Assembly: GCA_964591105.1 (NCBI GenBank)
Contig: CAZPZR010000048.1
Location: 1-13,969 of the forward strand
DNA: 13,969 nucleotides
From: CAZPZR01 sp964591105
Lineage (GTDB): Bacteria; Bacillota; Clostridia; Lachnospirales; Lachnospiraceae
Direction of reading: 5' to 3'
The notes under the pieces were generated by a model. It saw only the letters and a list, made by a program, of their open reading frames with translations, did not search any database and was not told the origin of the DNA. Positions within the stretch are counted from its first letter, which is position 1. Every line of letters begins with the position of its first letter. Positions 1 to 6,525 of this stretch are shown here, in pieces. A program made the position numbers and the translations under genes.

Positions 1-191
1 TCAATACGTCTTCTGTAGACTGGATATCAGCACCAAATGCACCAATTGTTAATTCGATTTCTGAATTTATTTACAAAAAAGAAAGCATTTTCATAAATAT
101 ACATTTTTTTGTATTTTTCTTTCATTTTTCGGTGAACTTTATTTGTTCGTCTTTTACAAAATATTGGGCATTTTCTCACTGATAAAGTATT

Positions 192-252
192 AAAAAAGAG
201 TTTCTCTCTGGCCCCTTGTGAACATATCACAATGACCTTTGAGAAACTCTTT
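192..252 (-). terminator. Intrinsic terminator of the ABC importer operon
   Basis: Two perfect 12-bp arms (AAAGAGTTTCTC at 195-206 and its complement at 241-252) flank a 34-nt loop. The loop holds a second inverted repeat, TTGTGA/TCACAA. Read on the minus strand, the outer stem begins just after the ATPase stop codon and ends in a run of six T before AATAC, the classic Rho-independent form. The plus strand also shows a T-rich tail after the stem (TTTCTTTAT), so it may work in both directions. Confidence 0.88.
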
Positions 253-264
253 CTTTATCCTTCA

Positions 265-1059
265 CTATCCTAACAGCATTCTGTCATTTGCGAACTCGCC
301 ATTACTTGCCTTTGCAAATAATTCCATCAGATCTGCTACTTTTAAATTCTTCTTTTCTTCTCCTGAGATATCGTAGATAACACGCCCTTTGTCCATCATA
401 ATCAGACGATTCCCAAGTCGAATAGCGTCTTTCATATTATGAGTGATCATCAGGGTGGTGATATTTCCTTCGTTGACAAGTTCTTCTGTAATATTCAACA
501 CTTTTGATGCTGTCTGTGGATCCAGTGCTGCTGTGTGCTCATCCAAAAGAAGGAGTCTTGGGTTCTGCATCGTTGCCATAAGTAACGTAATTGCCTGTCT
601 CTGACCACCAGATAAAAGCCCTACCTTTGATGTCAATCTGTCTTCCAGTCCAAGCCCAAGTCTTGCAAGTAATTTGCGGTATCCTTCTCTTTCTGAGTTC
701 TTAATACCAGCTCTTAATGTACGAGGCTTTCCCCTACGTGCTGCAAGAGCCATATTTTCTTCTATCTGCATATTCCCGGCTGTTCCTGTCATTGGATCTT
801 GGAATACTCTGCCGAAATATTTTGCACGCTTATGTTCCGCTAGATTTGTCACATCGATTCCATCAATAGTGATGGTTCCCTGATCCACTGGGTACACTCC
901 GGTAATCATATTCAGAAGTGTAGATTTTCCAGCACCGTTTCCACCAATTACTGTTACGAAATCACCATCGTTTAATGTTAAATCAATTCCATTCAATGCG
1001 ACCTTTTCATTAATTGTTCCGGCGTTAAATGTTTTGTATACGTTTTTTATTTCAAGCAT
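265..1059 (-). CDS. ABC importer ATP-binding protein (TrpXYZ-like family)
   Basis: This 264-residue protein is the cytoplasmic ATPase that should power the permease encoded just upstream. Visible motifs are Walker A GGNGAGKST at residues 39-47, the signature LSGGQRQA from about 149, Walker B LLLLDEH at 169-175, and the switch histidine in MITHN near 207. The wording DEHTAALDP is typical of ATPases paired with ABC_sub_bind-type binding proteins (the COG1101 group, which includes streptococcal TrpZ-like proteins). Its ATG lies 1 bp after the permease stop, and its Shine-Dalgarno AAAGGGGGATG overlaps the permease stop codon. The two genes are therefore probably translationally coupled. The cargo cannot be read from this subunit. 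Confidence 0.95.
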   Translation of the reverse strand: MLEIKNVYKTFNAGTINEKVALNGIDLTLNDGDFVTVIGGNGAGKSTLLNMITGVYPVDQGTITIDGIDVTNLAEHKRAKYFGRVFQDPMTGTAGNMQIEENMALAARRGKPRTLRAGIKNSEREGYRKLLARLGLGLEDRLTSKVGLLSGGQRQAITLLMATMQNPRLLLLDEHTAALDPQTASKVLNITEELVNEGNITTLMITHNMKDAIRLGNRLIMMDKGRVIYDISGEEKKNLKVADLMELFAKASNGEFANDRMLLG

Positions 1060-1060
1060 T

Positions 1061-1963
1061 CTAGCATCCCCCTTTCTGTGATTTTACACTTTTTGGTAAA
1101 ATCTTTGACTTCCAATATGGAACTCCAAGGAAAAATGCTACTACAAGTGCTGAGAATAATTTCAAGTCATTCGCATTCAGGCCAAGTCTCAGCACTAATG
1201 TAATAACCATGTAGTAAATAATTCCGCCAATCATCACAGAAATCAGTTTCAATGCAAAGTTTTTGAAAATCTTGCCAAACACAACTTCTCCGATGATGAC
1301 TGCTGCCAACCCGATGACAATTGCGCCACGTCCCATGTTGACATCTGCAAATCCCTGATACTGTGCAAGAAGTGCTCCTGACAATGCTACAATCCCATTC
1401 GATAATACCAAGCCAAGGATTTTGCAAGTATCGGTGTTGATTCCATTTGCACGAGCCATTGCACTGTTGCATCCTGTTGCACGAATAGAATGTCCAATCT
1501 CTCTTCCGAAGAACCAGTACAGAACTGCAACAAGGACTAATGCAAATATTAAACCAACAATGATAGATTTTGTAATAAATCTCAAGGACACGATTAAATC
1601 GTAGTTCATAACGCTTAATGTCTGATTCGCTTTATTTCCTAAAATTCTTAAGTTTACAGAGTATAATGCTAACTGTGTCAGAATTCCTGCCAAAATTGGT
1701 GGAATTCCAAAACAAGTGTGGAAGATTCCTGTTGCAAGTCCTGCCAGACATCCGGCAAGAAATGCGACAACCATAGCCAATCGGATATCCATTCCACCGA
1801 GTGTACACATAACAAGTACCGCTCCTCCGGTTCCAAGTGATCCATCTACGGTAAGGTCGGCAAGATCAAGCACACGGTAAGTAATATATACTCCAATTGC
1901 CATGATCCCCCATATGATTCCCTGTGCCGCTGCACCTGGAAGTGCTGACAAAAAACCTAACAT
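1061..1963 (-). CDS. ABC importer permease (TrpXYZ-like family)
   Basis: This is a roughly 300-residue, very hydrophobic inner-membrane protein with many predicted membrane spans, for example AAAQGIIWGIMAIGVYITY near the start and AIVIGLAAVIIGEVVFG in the last third. The DLADLTVDGSL segment near residue 35 is typical of the permeases related to branched-chain amino acid transporters (COG4120-like) that accompany ABC_sub_bind proteins. I chose the ATG at 1963 over an in-frame TTG fifteen bases upstream. A GGAGG sits 8 nt before the ATG, and the TTG falls inside that ribosome binding site. The gene lies 31 bp after the binding-protein gene and 1 bp before the ATPase gene, so the order is binding protein, permease, ATPase in one transcript. 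Confidence 0.93.
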   Translation of the reverse strand: MLGFLSALPGAAAQGIIWGIMAIGVYITYRVLDLADLTVDGSLGTGGAVLVMCTLGGMDIRLAMVVAFLAGCLAGLATGIFHTCFGIPPILAGILTQLALYSVNLRILGNKANQTLSVMNYDLIVSLRFITKSIIVGLIFALVLVAVLYWFFGREIGHSIRATGCNSAMARANGINTDTCKILGLVLSNGIVALSGALLAQYQGFADVNMGRGAIVIGLAAVIIGEVVFGKIFKNFALKLISVMIGGIIYYMVITLVLRLGLNANDLKLFSALVVAFFLGVPYWKSKILPKSVKSQKGGC

Positions 1964-1994
1964 CTCTATAACCTCCAACTATCTGTTTCTTTCT

Positions 1995-2990
1995 CTATTC
2001 TGCAGATGCTTCCATTGCTTCGTAGCCATCTGGAATTGTTAATCCAAGTGCTTCTGCACGATCTGGAATGTACTGTTTTGTTAATTCTTCTGCGTACTCA
2101 ATTTCCATCTCTGCTGGATCTGCTCCATTTACAAGAATTTCGTATGCCATTTCTCCAGCTTTCTGTCCAAGACTGTAGTAGCTGATAGAAAGTGTTGCAA
2201 CTCCACATCCCTGACAAATTCCTGCTTCTCCTGCGATTACTGGAACATTTGCAGGTGCCGCAATTTCATTTACCGCTGATGTTGCAGACGCAATTGTGTT
2301 GTCTGTTGGAACGTACAGAACATCTACTTCTTCACAAGCTTTTGTTGTTACAGATGCAATTTCGTTCGTATCTGCTACTGTGTAAACGGTTGCTTTTAAT
2401 CCAAGTGCATCTAATTCTTCTGTAATAACGTCTGCCTGGTATTTTGAATTGGCTTCTGCGGAGCAGTATAAAATGCCAACCGTTTTTGCATCAGGACAAA
2501 CTTCTTGAATCATAGCTGCCTGTTCTGCAAGTGGTGCCAAGTCTGCGGTACCTGTTACATTGATTCCTGTAACCCCTGTCCAATCACTCATATCTAACGC
2601 TGTTCCGAAATCTGTTACAGATGTTGCTACAATTGGAATCTCTGCTGTTGCTGCCATTGCTGCCTGTAATGCTGGTGTCGCATTCGCCATGATCAAATCC
2701 ACATCATCTGTTACGAACTGATTCACAATTGTTGAGCATGTTGCAGAATCTCCAGCTGCATTTTGCAAATCAAATGTTACATTCTCTCCAAGTTTTTCTG
2801 TTAAAGCGTCCTGGAATCCCTGTGTGGCAGCGTCCAGTGCATCATGCTGCACTAACTGACAAATCCCGATGGTATATGTCTGTTCCGATGCTCCGTCATC
2901 GTTGCTTCCTCCACAGCCTACACAAAGACTTGCTGTCATAACACTAATCATTGATGCTGATACTACTTTTTTCCACGTTGTTTTTCTCAT
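1995..2990 (-). CDS. ABC transporter substrate-binding lipoprotein (ABC_sub_bind family)
   Basis: The 331-residue product starts with a lipoprotein signal: basic MRKTTWKK, a hydrophobic stretch, then LCVGCGGS. The Cys of VGC is the likely lipidated residue, although Cys at -3 is not the usual Leu. The mature part reads YTIGICQLVQHDALD near its start and later GILYCSAEANS and YVPTDNTIASA, as in the ABC_sub_bind (PF04392) family. Members such as streptococcal TrpX bind aromatic amino acids, so an amino-acid-like ligand is plausible but unproven. The frame stays open 39 codons upstream. I reject that extension because it runs over the promoter-proximal repeats and lacks the lipoprotein start, while the chosen ATG has AAGGGAGA upstream. 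It is the first gene of the operon. Confidence 0.93.
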   Translation of the reverse strand: MRKTTWKKVVSASMISVMTASLCVGCGGSNDDGASEQTYTIGICQLVQHDALDAATQGFQDALTEKLGENVTFDLQNAAGDSATCSTIVNQFVTDDVDLIMANATPALQAAMAATAEIPIVATSVTDFGTALDMSDWTGVTGINVTGTADLAPLAEQAAMIQEVCPDAKTVGILYCSAEANSKYQADVITEELDALGLKATVYTVADTNEIASVTTKACEEVDVLYVPTDNTIASATSAVNEIAAPANVPVIAGEAGICQGCGVATLSISYYSLGQKAGEMAYEILVNGADPAEMEIEYAEELTKQYIPDRAEALGLTIPDGYEAMEASAE

Positions 2991-3023
2991 AATCGTCTCT
3001 CCCTTATCCATGTGTGTATTCCA

Positions 3024-3060
3024 CTTTAAAGCTCTACACTTTAAACCGTAACGCTTTAAA
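3024..3060 (-). repeat. Three TTTAAAG repeats at exact 15-bp spacing in the importer leader
   Basis: The 7-mer CTTTAAA (TTTAAAG on the coding strand) occurs at 3024-3030, 3039-3045 and 3054-3060, start to start 15 bp each. They sit just downstream of the -10 element and before the ribosome binding site, a good place for a repressor or for RNA-based control. The copy nearest the gene extends to the palindrome CTTTAAAG. The regulator is not known and no T-box or riboswitch core is visible here. Confidence 0.6.
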
Positions 3061-3075
3061 CTGTTGAATCGTGTT

Positions 3076-3107
3076 ATTATAGTACACCTATTTTTTTCTG
3101 ATGTCAA
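3076..3107 (-). promoter_or_regulatory. Promoter of the ABC importer operon
   Basis: On the minus strand a perfect TTGACA (3102-3107) is followed after 17 nt by TACTAT and after 20 nt by a perfect TATAAT (3076-3081). The overlap reads TACTATAAT, so either hexamer could serve as the -10. Transcription would start near 3069, about 80 nt before the lipoprotein start codon. Confidence 0.8.
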
Positions 3108-3201
3108 CCTTCTTTTTAACTTTTTATTTTCTGAATATTCTGTCTATATTTTACCCAAAACAGTTTAATTGAATTTTCTATTATTTTTTTCTAATTTTAT
3201 A

Positions 3202-3233
3202 TTGACATTTTGCGAAGAGTGCGATATTATAAT
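3202..3233 (+). promoter_or_regulatory. Strong sigma-A-type promoter of the mini-transcription unit
   Basis: TTGACA at 3202-3207 is followed by a 17-nt spacer and TATTAT at 3225-3230; an overlapping TATAAT lies at 3228-3233. It points away from the ABC importer promoter, about 95 AT-rich bases apart. No gene of normal size lies downstream before the terminator at 3356. Confidence 0.8.
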
Positions 3234-3280
3234 ATCAACAAAAGAGAAGAGACAACTTCAGAAAACAGGAGGACAGTCCA

Positions 3281-3289
3281 ATGAAATAG
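3281..3289 (+). CDS. Two-codon minimal ORF (ATG AAA TAG) with ideal ribosome binding site
   Basis: This is Met-Lys-stop directly downstream of a full AGGAGG at optimal spacing. Two-codon minigenes of this layout are known from phage lambda bar loci, where rapid termination releases short peptidyl-tRNA. Here that role is only an analogy. The signal quality argues that ribosomes would load, but the product has no function as a protein. Confidence 0.3.
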   Translation: MK

Positions 3290-3331
3290 ACATTCATCAA
3301 CGGACTAGACAATAGAAAGAGAGGTTATAAA

Positions 3332-3355
3332 GTGAAACTTCAAGAAATTCATTAA
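3332..3355 (+). CDS. Seven-residue ORF (MKLQEIH) before the terminator
   Basis: The GTG start has AGAGAGG 7 nt upstream and the ORF ends in TAA at 3353-3355, touching the first base of the terminator stem. A ribosome stopped at this TAA would cover the ascending arm, which is the geometry of attenuator leader peptides. Nothing lies downstream on the plus strand that it could control by readthrough, because the next gene is convergent. Confidence 0.25.
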   Translation: MKLQEIH

Positions 3356-3395
3356 AAGGGCTATTTGATTTGTAAAGAAAAATCAAATAGCCCTT
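3356..3395. terminator. Bidirectional terminator between the mini-unit and trmL
   Basis: Perfect 16-bp arms at 3356-3371 and 3380-3395 surround an 8-nt loop. On the plus strand the stem is followed by CTTTCTGTCTTATTTT; on the minus strand it ends in CCCTTTT followed by AATG. It lies 14 bp beyond the trmL stop codon, so it most likely ends both the plus-strand short transcript and the five-gene minus-strand operon. Confidence 0.88.
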
Positions 3396-3409
3396 CTTTC
3401 TGTCTTATT

Positions 3410-3907
3410 TTATTTATCCCAGCTCAGCTCATGCAAGTGACCTTCTGTTGTCATATTCTGGAATCCATTCTGTCTCAATGCTTCATATAATACAACTGCA
3501 ACAGAATTTCCAAGATTTAACGAACGAATATCGCCTACCATTGGAATTCTGATGCAATTTTCTTTATGATCTACCAGAATCTCCTCTGGAATTCCCGCGC
3601 TTTCTTTTCCAAACATGATGTAACAATCTGGCTCATACTCCACTTCAGTGTACACATTCGTAGCCTTTGTTGTCGCCATATAAATCTTCGCTCCTGGATT
3701 TTTTTCCAAAAACTCTTCATAGTTAATATATGTCGTTACATCCAGGTCATTCCAATAGTCCATTCCTGCACGTTTTAAATTCTTTTCATTCAATCGGAAT
3801 CCTAATGGCTCAATCAAATGCAGTCTTGTGTTTGTTGCCACACAAGTACGTCCGATATTTCCAGTATTTGCTGGAATCTCTGGTTCAAATAATACGATGT
3901 TTAACAT
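3410..3907 (-). CDS. trmL: tRNA (cytidine(34)/uridine(34)-2'-O)-methyltransferase TrmL (YibK)
   Basis: This 165-residue SPOUT-class enzyme transfers a methyl group from S-adenosylmethionine to the 2'-O of the wobble base in certain leucine tRNAs. The SPOUT hallmarks are all present: NTGNIGRTC at residues 14-22, MFGKESAGIP at about 98-107, and the C-terminal knot IPMVGDIRSLNLGNSVA at about 121-137. Length is normal for YibK/TrmL (about 155-170). The frame is open eleven codons further upstream, but the ATG at 3907 has AAAGGAGATACTT before it and starts with the conserved MLNIVLFEPEIP. It is the last gene of the operon, 20 bp after the AIR-synthase-like gene. Confidence 0.95.
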   Translation of the reverse strand: MLNIVLFEPEIPANTGNIGRTCVATNTRLHLIEPLGFRLNEKNLKRAGMDYWNDLDVTTYINYEEFLEKNPGAKIYMATTKATNVYTEVEYEPDCYIMFGKESAGIPEEILVDHKENCIRIPMVGDIRSLNLGNSVAVVLYEALRQNGFQNMTTEGHLHELSWDK

Positions 3908-3927
3908 AAGTATCTCCTTTCTGCCGC

Positions 3928-4815
3928 CTAAGCGTTGCATGTTTCCTGTTCAAATATCTTCATAAGTTCATCCGGAGCTGGGCGGTCAATATAACGCACT
4001 TCCTCTCCGTTCTGAAGAATTTTATCATTGTTATCTGTAAGTTTTCCCACAATGCGGGCTGGAATGTCATGTTCTTTCAACATTTCCACCAGGTTTTCCC
4101 CATCTTCTGTAACAAGCAGCAACGTTCCTGCTGACGTTAATTGGTATGGATTCAATCGGAAATGTTCACACACTTCTATCGTTTCCTGTAAAACCGGAAG
4201 CTGTCTTAAGTCCGCTTCCAATCCTGTACCTGTTTCCTTTGCAAGATTCCAAAGTGCTGCAAGTACTCCGCCGTCTGTAACCTGACAGATGATTGAAACT
4301 CCAGCTTCACGCGCCAAGGAAATTTCTTTTTCTGCAAAAACAGCTCCCTTATAGGACAGAATCTGCTTCATAAATCCTGTAGAAAATCGCTCACACAAAC
4401 TTTCTTCTTGCTCTGTAGCGATTCGTAGCATTCCTTCCATCCCTGACCATTTTGTCATGACGATTGTCTGCCCCTCGTACTGTGGAGTTTTTTTCGCTTC
4501 TACTTTCGCAACTCCCATAACCGTAACTCTTACCATTGTTTGATTTACAATGGAGCTTTTCTCACTGCGAATATTTGCCAATTCAATCTTCTTTTCCTTG
4601 CAAAGTTGCTTCATAATCTTTTCCATTGTATGAATTCTAGACTTAAATGCATACATCGGAATTGTTATCTCAATCTCTGCGCATAACTGACCCGCGCCTG
4701 CTGCCTGCAATTCATTCATTGCTGCCGCCAATGCGTACACTCCCATCTCTTTGGACTGTCCATAGGCAGTTTTTGTCGTTGTAATAATTCTATGATTTTC
4801 GATTCTTTTTTCCAT
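3928..4815 (-). CDS. AIR synthase-related (HypE-like) protein
   Basis: The 295-residue protein resembles the second half of HypE and other AIR synthase-family proteins (AIRS_C). Between about residues 170 and 275 it reads VTDGGVLAALWNLA, LQETIEVCEHFRLNP, SAGTLLLVTEDGENL and IPARIVGKLTD. These line up with the HypE stretches around the glycine-rich loop, the acidic 'PI...C...LGLDP' helix and the 'ANEGKLL...GEVT' strand. The N-terminal part is divergent, and I do not see the usual acidic ATP-binding DDAA motif. The C-terminus is ETCNA rather than the PRIC end that HypE uses to carry the carbamoyl group, so a hydrogenase-maturation role is doubtful, and no hyp gene is nearby. The start has AAAGGATATAGA upstream. 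It lies 15 bp after the VanW gene. Confidence 0.75.
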   Translation of the reverse strand: MEKRIENHRIITTTKTAYGQSKEMGVYALAAAMNELQAAGAGQLCAEIEITIPMYAFKSRIHTMEKIMKQLCKEKKIELANIRSEKSSIVNQTMVRVTVMGVAKVEAKKTPQYEGQTIVMTKWSGMEGMLRIATEQEESLCERFSTGFMKQILSYKGAVFAEKEISLAREAGVSIICQVTDGGVLAALWNLAKETGTGLEADLRQLPVLQETIEVCEHFRLNPYQLTSAGTLLLVTEDGENLVEMLKEHDIPARIVGKLTDNNDKILQNGEEVRYIDRPAPDELMKIFEQETCNA

Positions 4816-4830
4816 TCTATATCCTTTATT

Positions 4831-6345
4831 CTACTGTGAACTTGCTTCAGAAATTGCCGTCTGAATCTTCCCGAAATCCTGTGTTGCTATCGCTGCTCTG
4901 ACAATTGCCGATGCAGATGCATTCTCAGACTTTGTTCCTACGTAAATAATCTGATCCGACTTCTGGTAACTGCTCTGATTAATCACATCTCTGCTTACTT
5001 CTTTTCCATCTTCATACACGACTTTCCAAAGCTTTGCTTCTCTTCCTGTATGCGGACTTCCACCATAACGCTGTGATCCTAATGCTGCTTCTGTATCCTC
5101 TTTATAGGTTACTCCATAATCCTCGGTAGACACAGTTTCACTTTCATACTCAACCTTACGATTTTCTGCCCGGGTCTCTTTCCCATAAACCGTGAATTTC
5201 AACTGATTCGATGCATCAATCATTCCTTCAATGTAAATTGGACTCTCTTGATTATTCTTAAACACCAAATCCTTGTAATCACCAGCAATTGCCGCATCTC
5301 TGGACGGATCCACATACGCTACCAACATTGAGTGTGGATATCTCTTTACAATCTCAAGCTCCGCATACAACAATGCATTGTATAATGTTGAAGACACTTG
5401 GCAAATCCCCCCGCCATAAGTCTCTACAACTTGTCCATTCTCATAGGAACCTGCTGCCACATACCCATGTTCTGCATCGTAAGGTGCAGTCAGATCATGT
5501 ACGGAAACCTCTTCTCCAGGCATCAAAATTGTTCCATTAATTTTTCCTACCCCTGTTTTCAAATTCTGCCAGCGTTCTCCGCCTCCTGCATCTGTCGCAT
5601 AGGCACCCAATTCGTCCTGAATAGATTCCAAATCTGTCGCCTTCACCGATGGTGTCTCTTTTTTCTGTTCCAATTCAATCACAAAAGAACTATAATCCCA
5701 CTCTTTGTCCAAGTAACTTTGCACCTTCTGCACAGAAGATTTAAGATCTATCGTTTTTCCTTCTTTTTCTTTTGTAACGTAAAATCCTGTACTTGTCTTG
5801 GAAATTGTCGCATCTACGGCATGCTCTGCCAGTGGAATTGCTTTTTCTTTCAATACCGCCGTCAGATTTTCCTCATTGACAGCTATTTGATCATTCAAGA
5901 CCAATTTTTCTTTCTGCAATTTCTTTATCTTTCGATATCGATTCCAAAGTGTGCCTTCTTTTTCATAAGACACCGCTTTTTCCAACGTCTGATCTATAGA
6001 CTTGTACGAAAGTTCCAACTCTTTCAGAGCAATCGTTTCCTCTTTTTCTCCAACTTTTATTGTCAGATTGGCATCTTGAGCCGTATCCAGTTTCTCCTCC
6101 AAGAGTTGTTTTGCATCTGCTTTCGTCAGCCCTGCAACCTTCACGGAACCAACATAAATATTGTCGCAAATAACTTTTTCCGGATATTTTGACACAACCT
6201 GATTCATATGCAAAATCACTGCTGCAAACACGACAATTACACATACCAAACCGCCCATCAATGCACGTCGGATTCGAAGCTTCTGATAGTAGCGTTTGCT
6301 ATGTCTTCGTCTTCTTCTTTTTTTTCCATATCTTTGTGGTGTCAT
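4831..6345 (-). CDS. VanW-family membrane-anchored peptidoglycan-binding protein
   Basis: This 504-residue protein starts with a very basic cytoplasmic tail (KKRRRRRHSKR), followed by one membrane span at about 29-47, so most of it should lie outside the membrane. Residues about 60-230 look like tandem PG_binding_4-type segments (GLTKADAKQLLEEKL, VGEKEETIALKELELSY). The VanW domain follows at about 250-390, with GKINGTILMPGEEVSVHD, the conserved GGGICQVSSTLYNALLYA and RYPHSMLVAYVDPSRDAA. Residues about 430-473 look like a G5-type module (VVYEDGKEVSRDVI, ending in IIYVGTK). VanW-type proteins occur in vancomycin resistance clusters, but no van ligase or dehydrogenase is present here; this is a common chromosomal cell-wall protein. 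The start has GAGAGAGG very close to the ATG, a weak arrangement. Confidence 0.9.
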   Translation of the reverse strand: MTPQRYGKKRRRRRHSKRYYQKLRIRRALMGGLVCVIVVFAAVILHMNQVVSKYPEKVICDNIYVGSVKVAGLTKADAKQLLEEKLDTAQDANLTIKVGEKEETIALKELELSYKSIDQTLEKAVSYEKEGTLWNRYRKIKKLQKEKLVLNDQIAVNEENLTAVLKEKAIPLAEHAVDATISKTSTGFYVTKEKEGKTIDLKSSVQKVQSYLDKEWDYSSFVIELEQKKETPSVKATDLESIQDELGAYATDAGGGERWQNLKTGVGKINGTILMPGEEVSVHDLTAPYDAEHGYVAAGSYENGQVVETYGGGICQVSSTLYNALLYAELEIVKRYPHSMLVAYVDPSRDAAIAGDYKDLVFKNNQESPIYIEGMIDASNQLKFTVYGKETRAENRKVEYESETVSTEDYGVTYKEDTEAALGSQRYGGSPHTGREAKLWKVVYEDGKEVSRDVINQSSYQKSDQIIYVGTKSENASASAIVRAAIATQDFGKIQTAISEASSQ

Positions 6346-6372
6346 GCCTCTCTCTTATTCCCTCTCAACTCA

Positions 6373-6477
6373 TTATCCTACCATCGCTGGTACAACAGCT
6401 GTCACAACCATTGCTAAAATGATTACTAAAGAAATAATTGCAACTACTCTTCTAGAATGTTTATTATTCATATTCAT
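6373..6477 (-). CDS. Small single-pass membrane protein, 34 aa
   Basis: This small ORF lies between the radical SAM and VanW genes. It begins MNMNNKHSRR, continues as one hydrophobic helix (about residues 11-29, with ISLVIILAMVV in it), and ends PAMVG before TAA. An AGAGGGTGATAAC sits just upstream of the ATG. The plan of a short basic N-terminus and a single membrane helix resembles tiny Bacillota membrane proteins such as the stressosome-linked Prli42 group, but I cannot confirm homology. It sits 48 bp after the radical SAM stop and 27 bp before the VanW start, so it should be co-transcribed. Confidence 0.7.
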   Translation of the reverse strand: MNMNNKHSRRVVAIISLVIILAMVVTAVVPAMVG

Positions 6478-6525
6478 GTTATCACCCTCTTCTATTCATA
6501 CCAACTTATTCTAATCTTTTTCCCT

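Larger units (their letters stand above)
3237..3400 (+). ncRNA. Short transcript with two minicistrons (unassigned small RNA)
   Basis: A consensus promoter and a perfect terminator stem define a transcript of about 160 nt. It carries AGGAGG (3267-3272) placed 8 nt before ATG AAA TAG, then AGAGAGG (3318-3324) placed 7 nt before a GTG-led seven-codon ORF that ends 1 nt before the terminator stem. The first start codon lies in a possible hairpin: AGTCC (3275-3279) can pair with GGACT (3302-3306), and ATGAA (3281-3285) with TTCAT (3293-3297). I do not recognise an RNA family. It could be a regulatory RNA, a leader-peptide-type sensor, or the scar of a deleted gene that kept its expression signals. 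Confidence 0.5.

Noticed and set aside
27..230. 67-codon minus-strand open frame at the left edge
   Set aside because: It begins inside the ABC operon terminator, is Lys/Asn/Phe-rich and has no ribosome binding site. A different minus frame at 1-60 reads like coding sequence (SEIELTIGAFGADIQ) but has no start codon before an upstream stop, so I leave it uncalled.
216..232. TTGTGA-N5-TCACAA palindrome resembling a CRP-type site
   Set aside because: It is nested inside the loop of the ABC operon terminator, with no promoter beside it, and the spacing is N5 instead of the CRP N6. It is better read as part of the terminator hairpin.
2991..3107. 39-codon N-terminal extension of the substrate-binding protein
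   Set aside because: It covers the promoter -10 and -35 and the phased repeats, and would bury the lipoprotein signal peptide inside the protein.
5398..6192. 264-codon plus-strand open frame opposite the VanW gene
   Set aside because: Its product is Phe/Cys/Ile-rich with no domain, and the minus-strand frame shows full VanW and membrane-anchor motifs.
4831..6345. Vancomycin resistance locus
   Set aside because: VanW-domain proteins are widespread chromosomal proteins in Clostridia, and no vanH, ligase, vanX or two-component genes are present.
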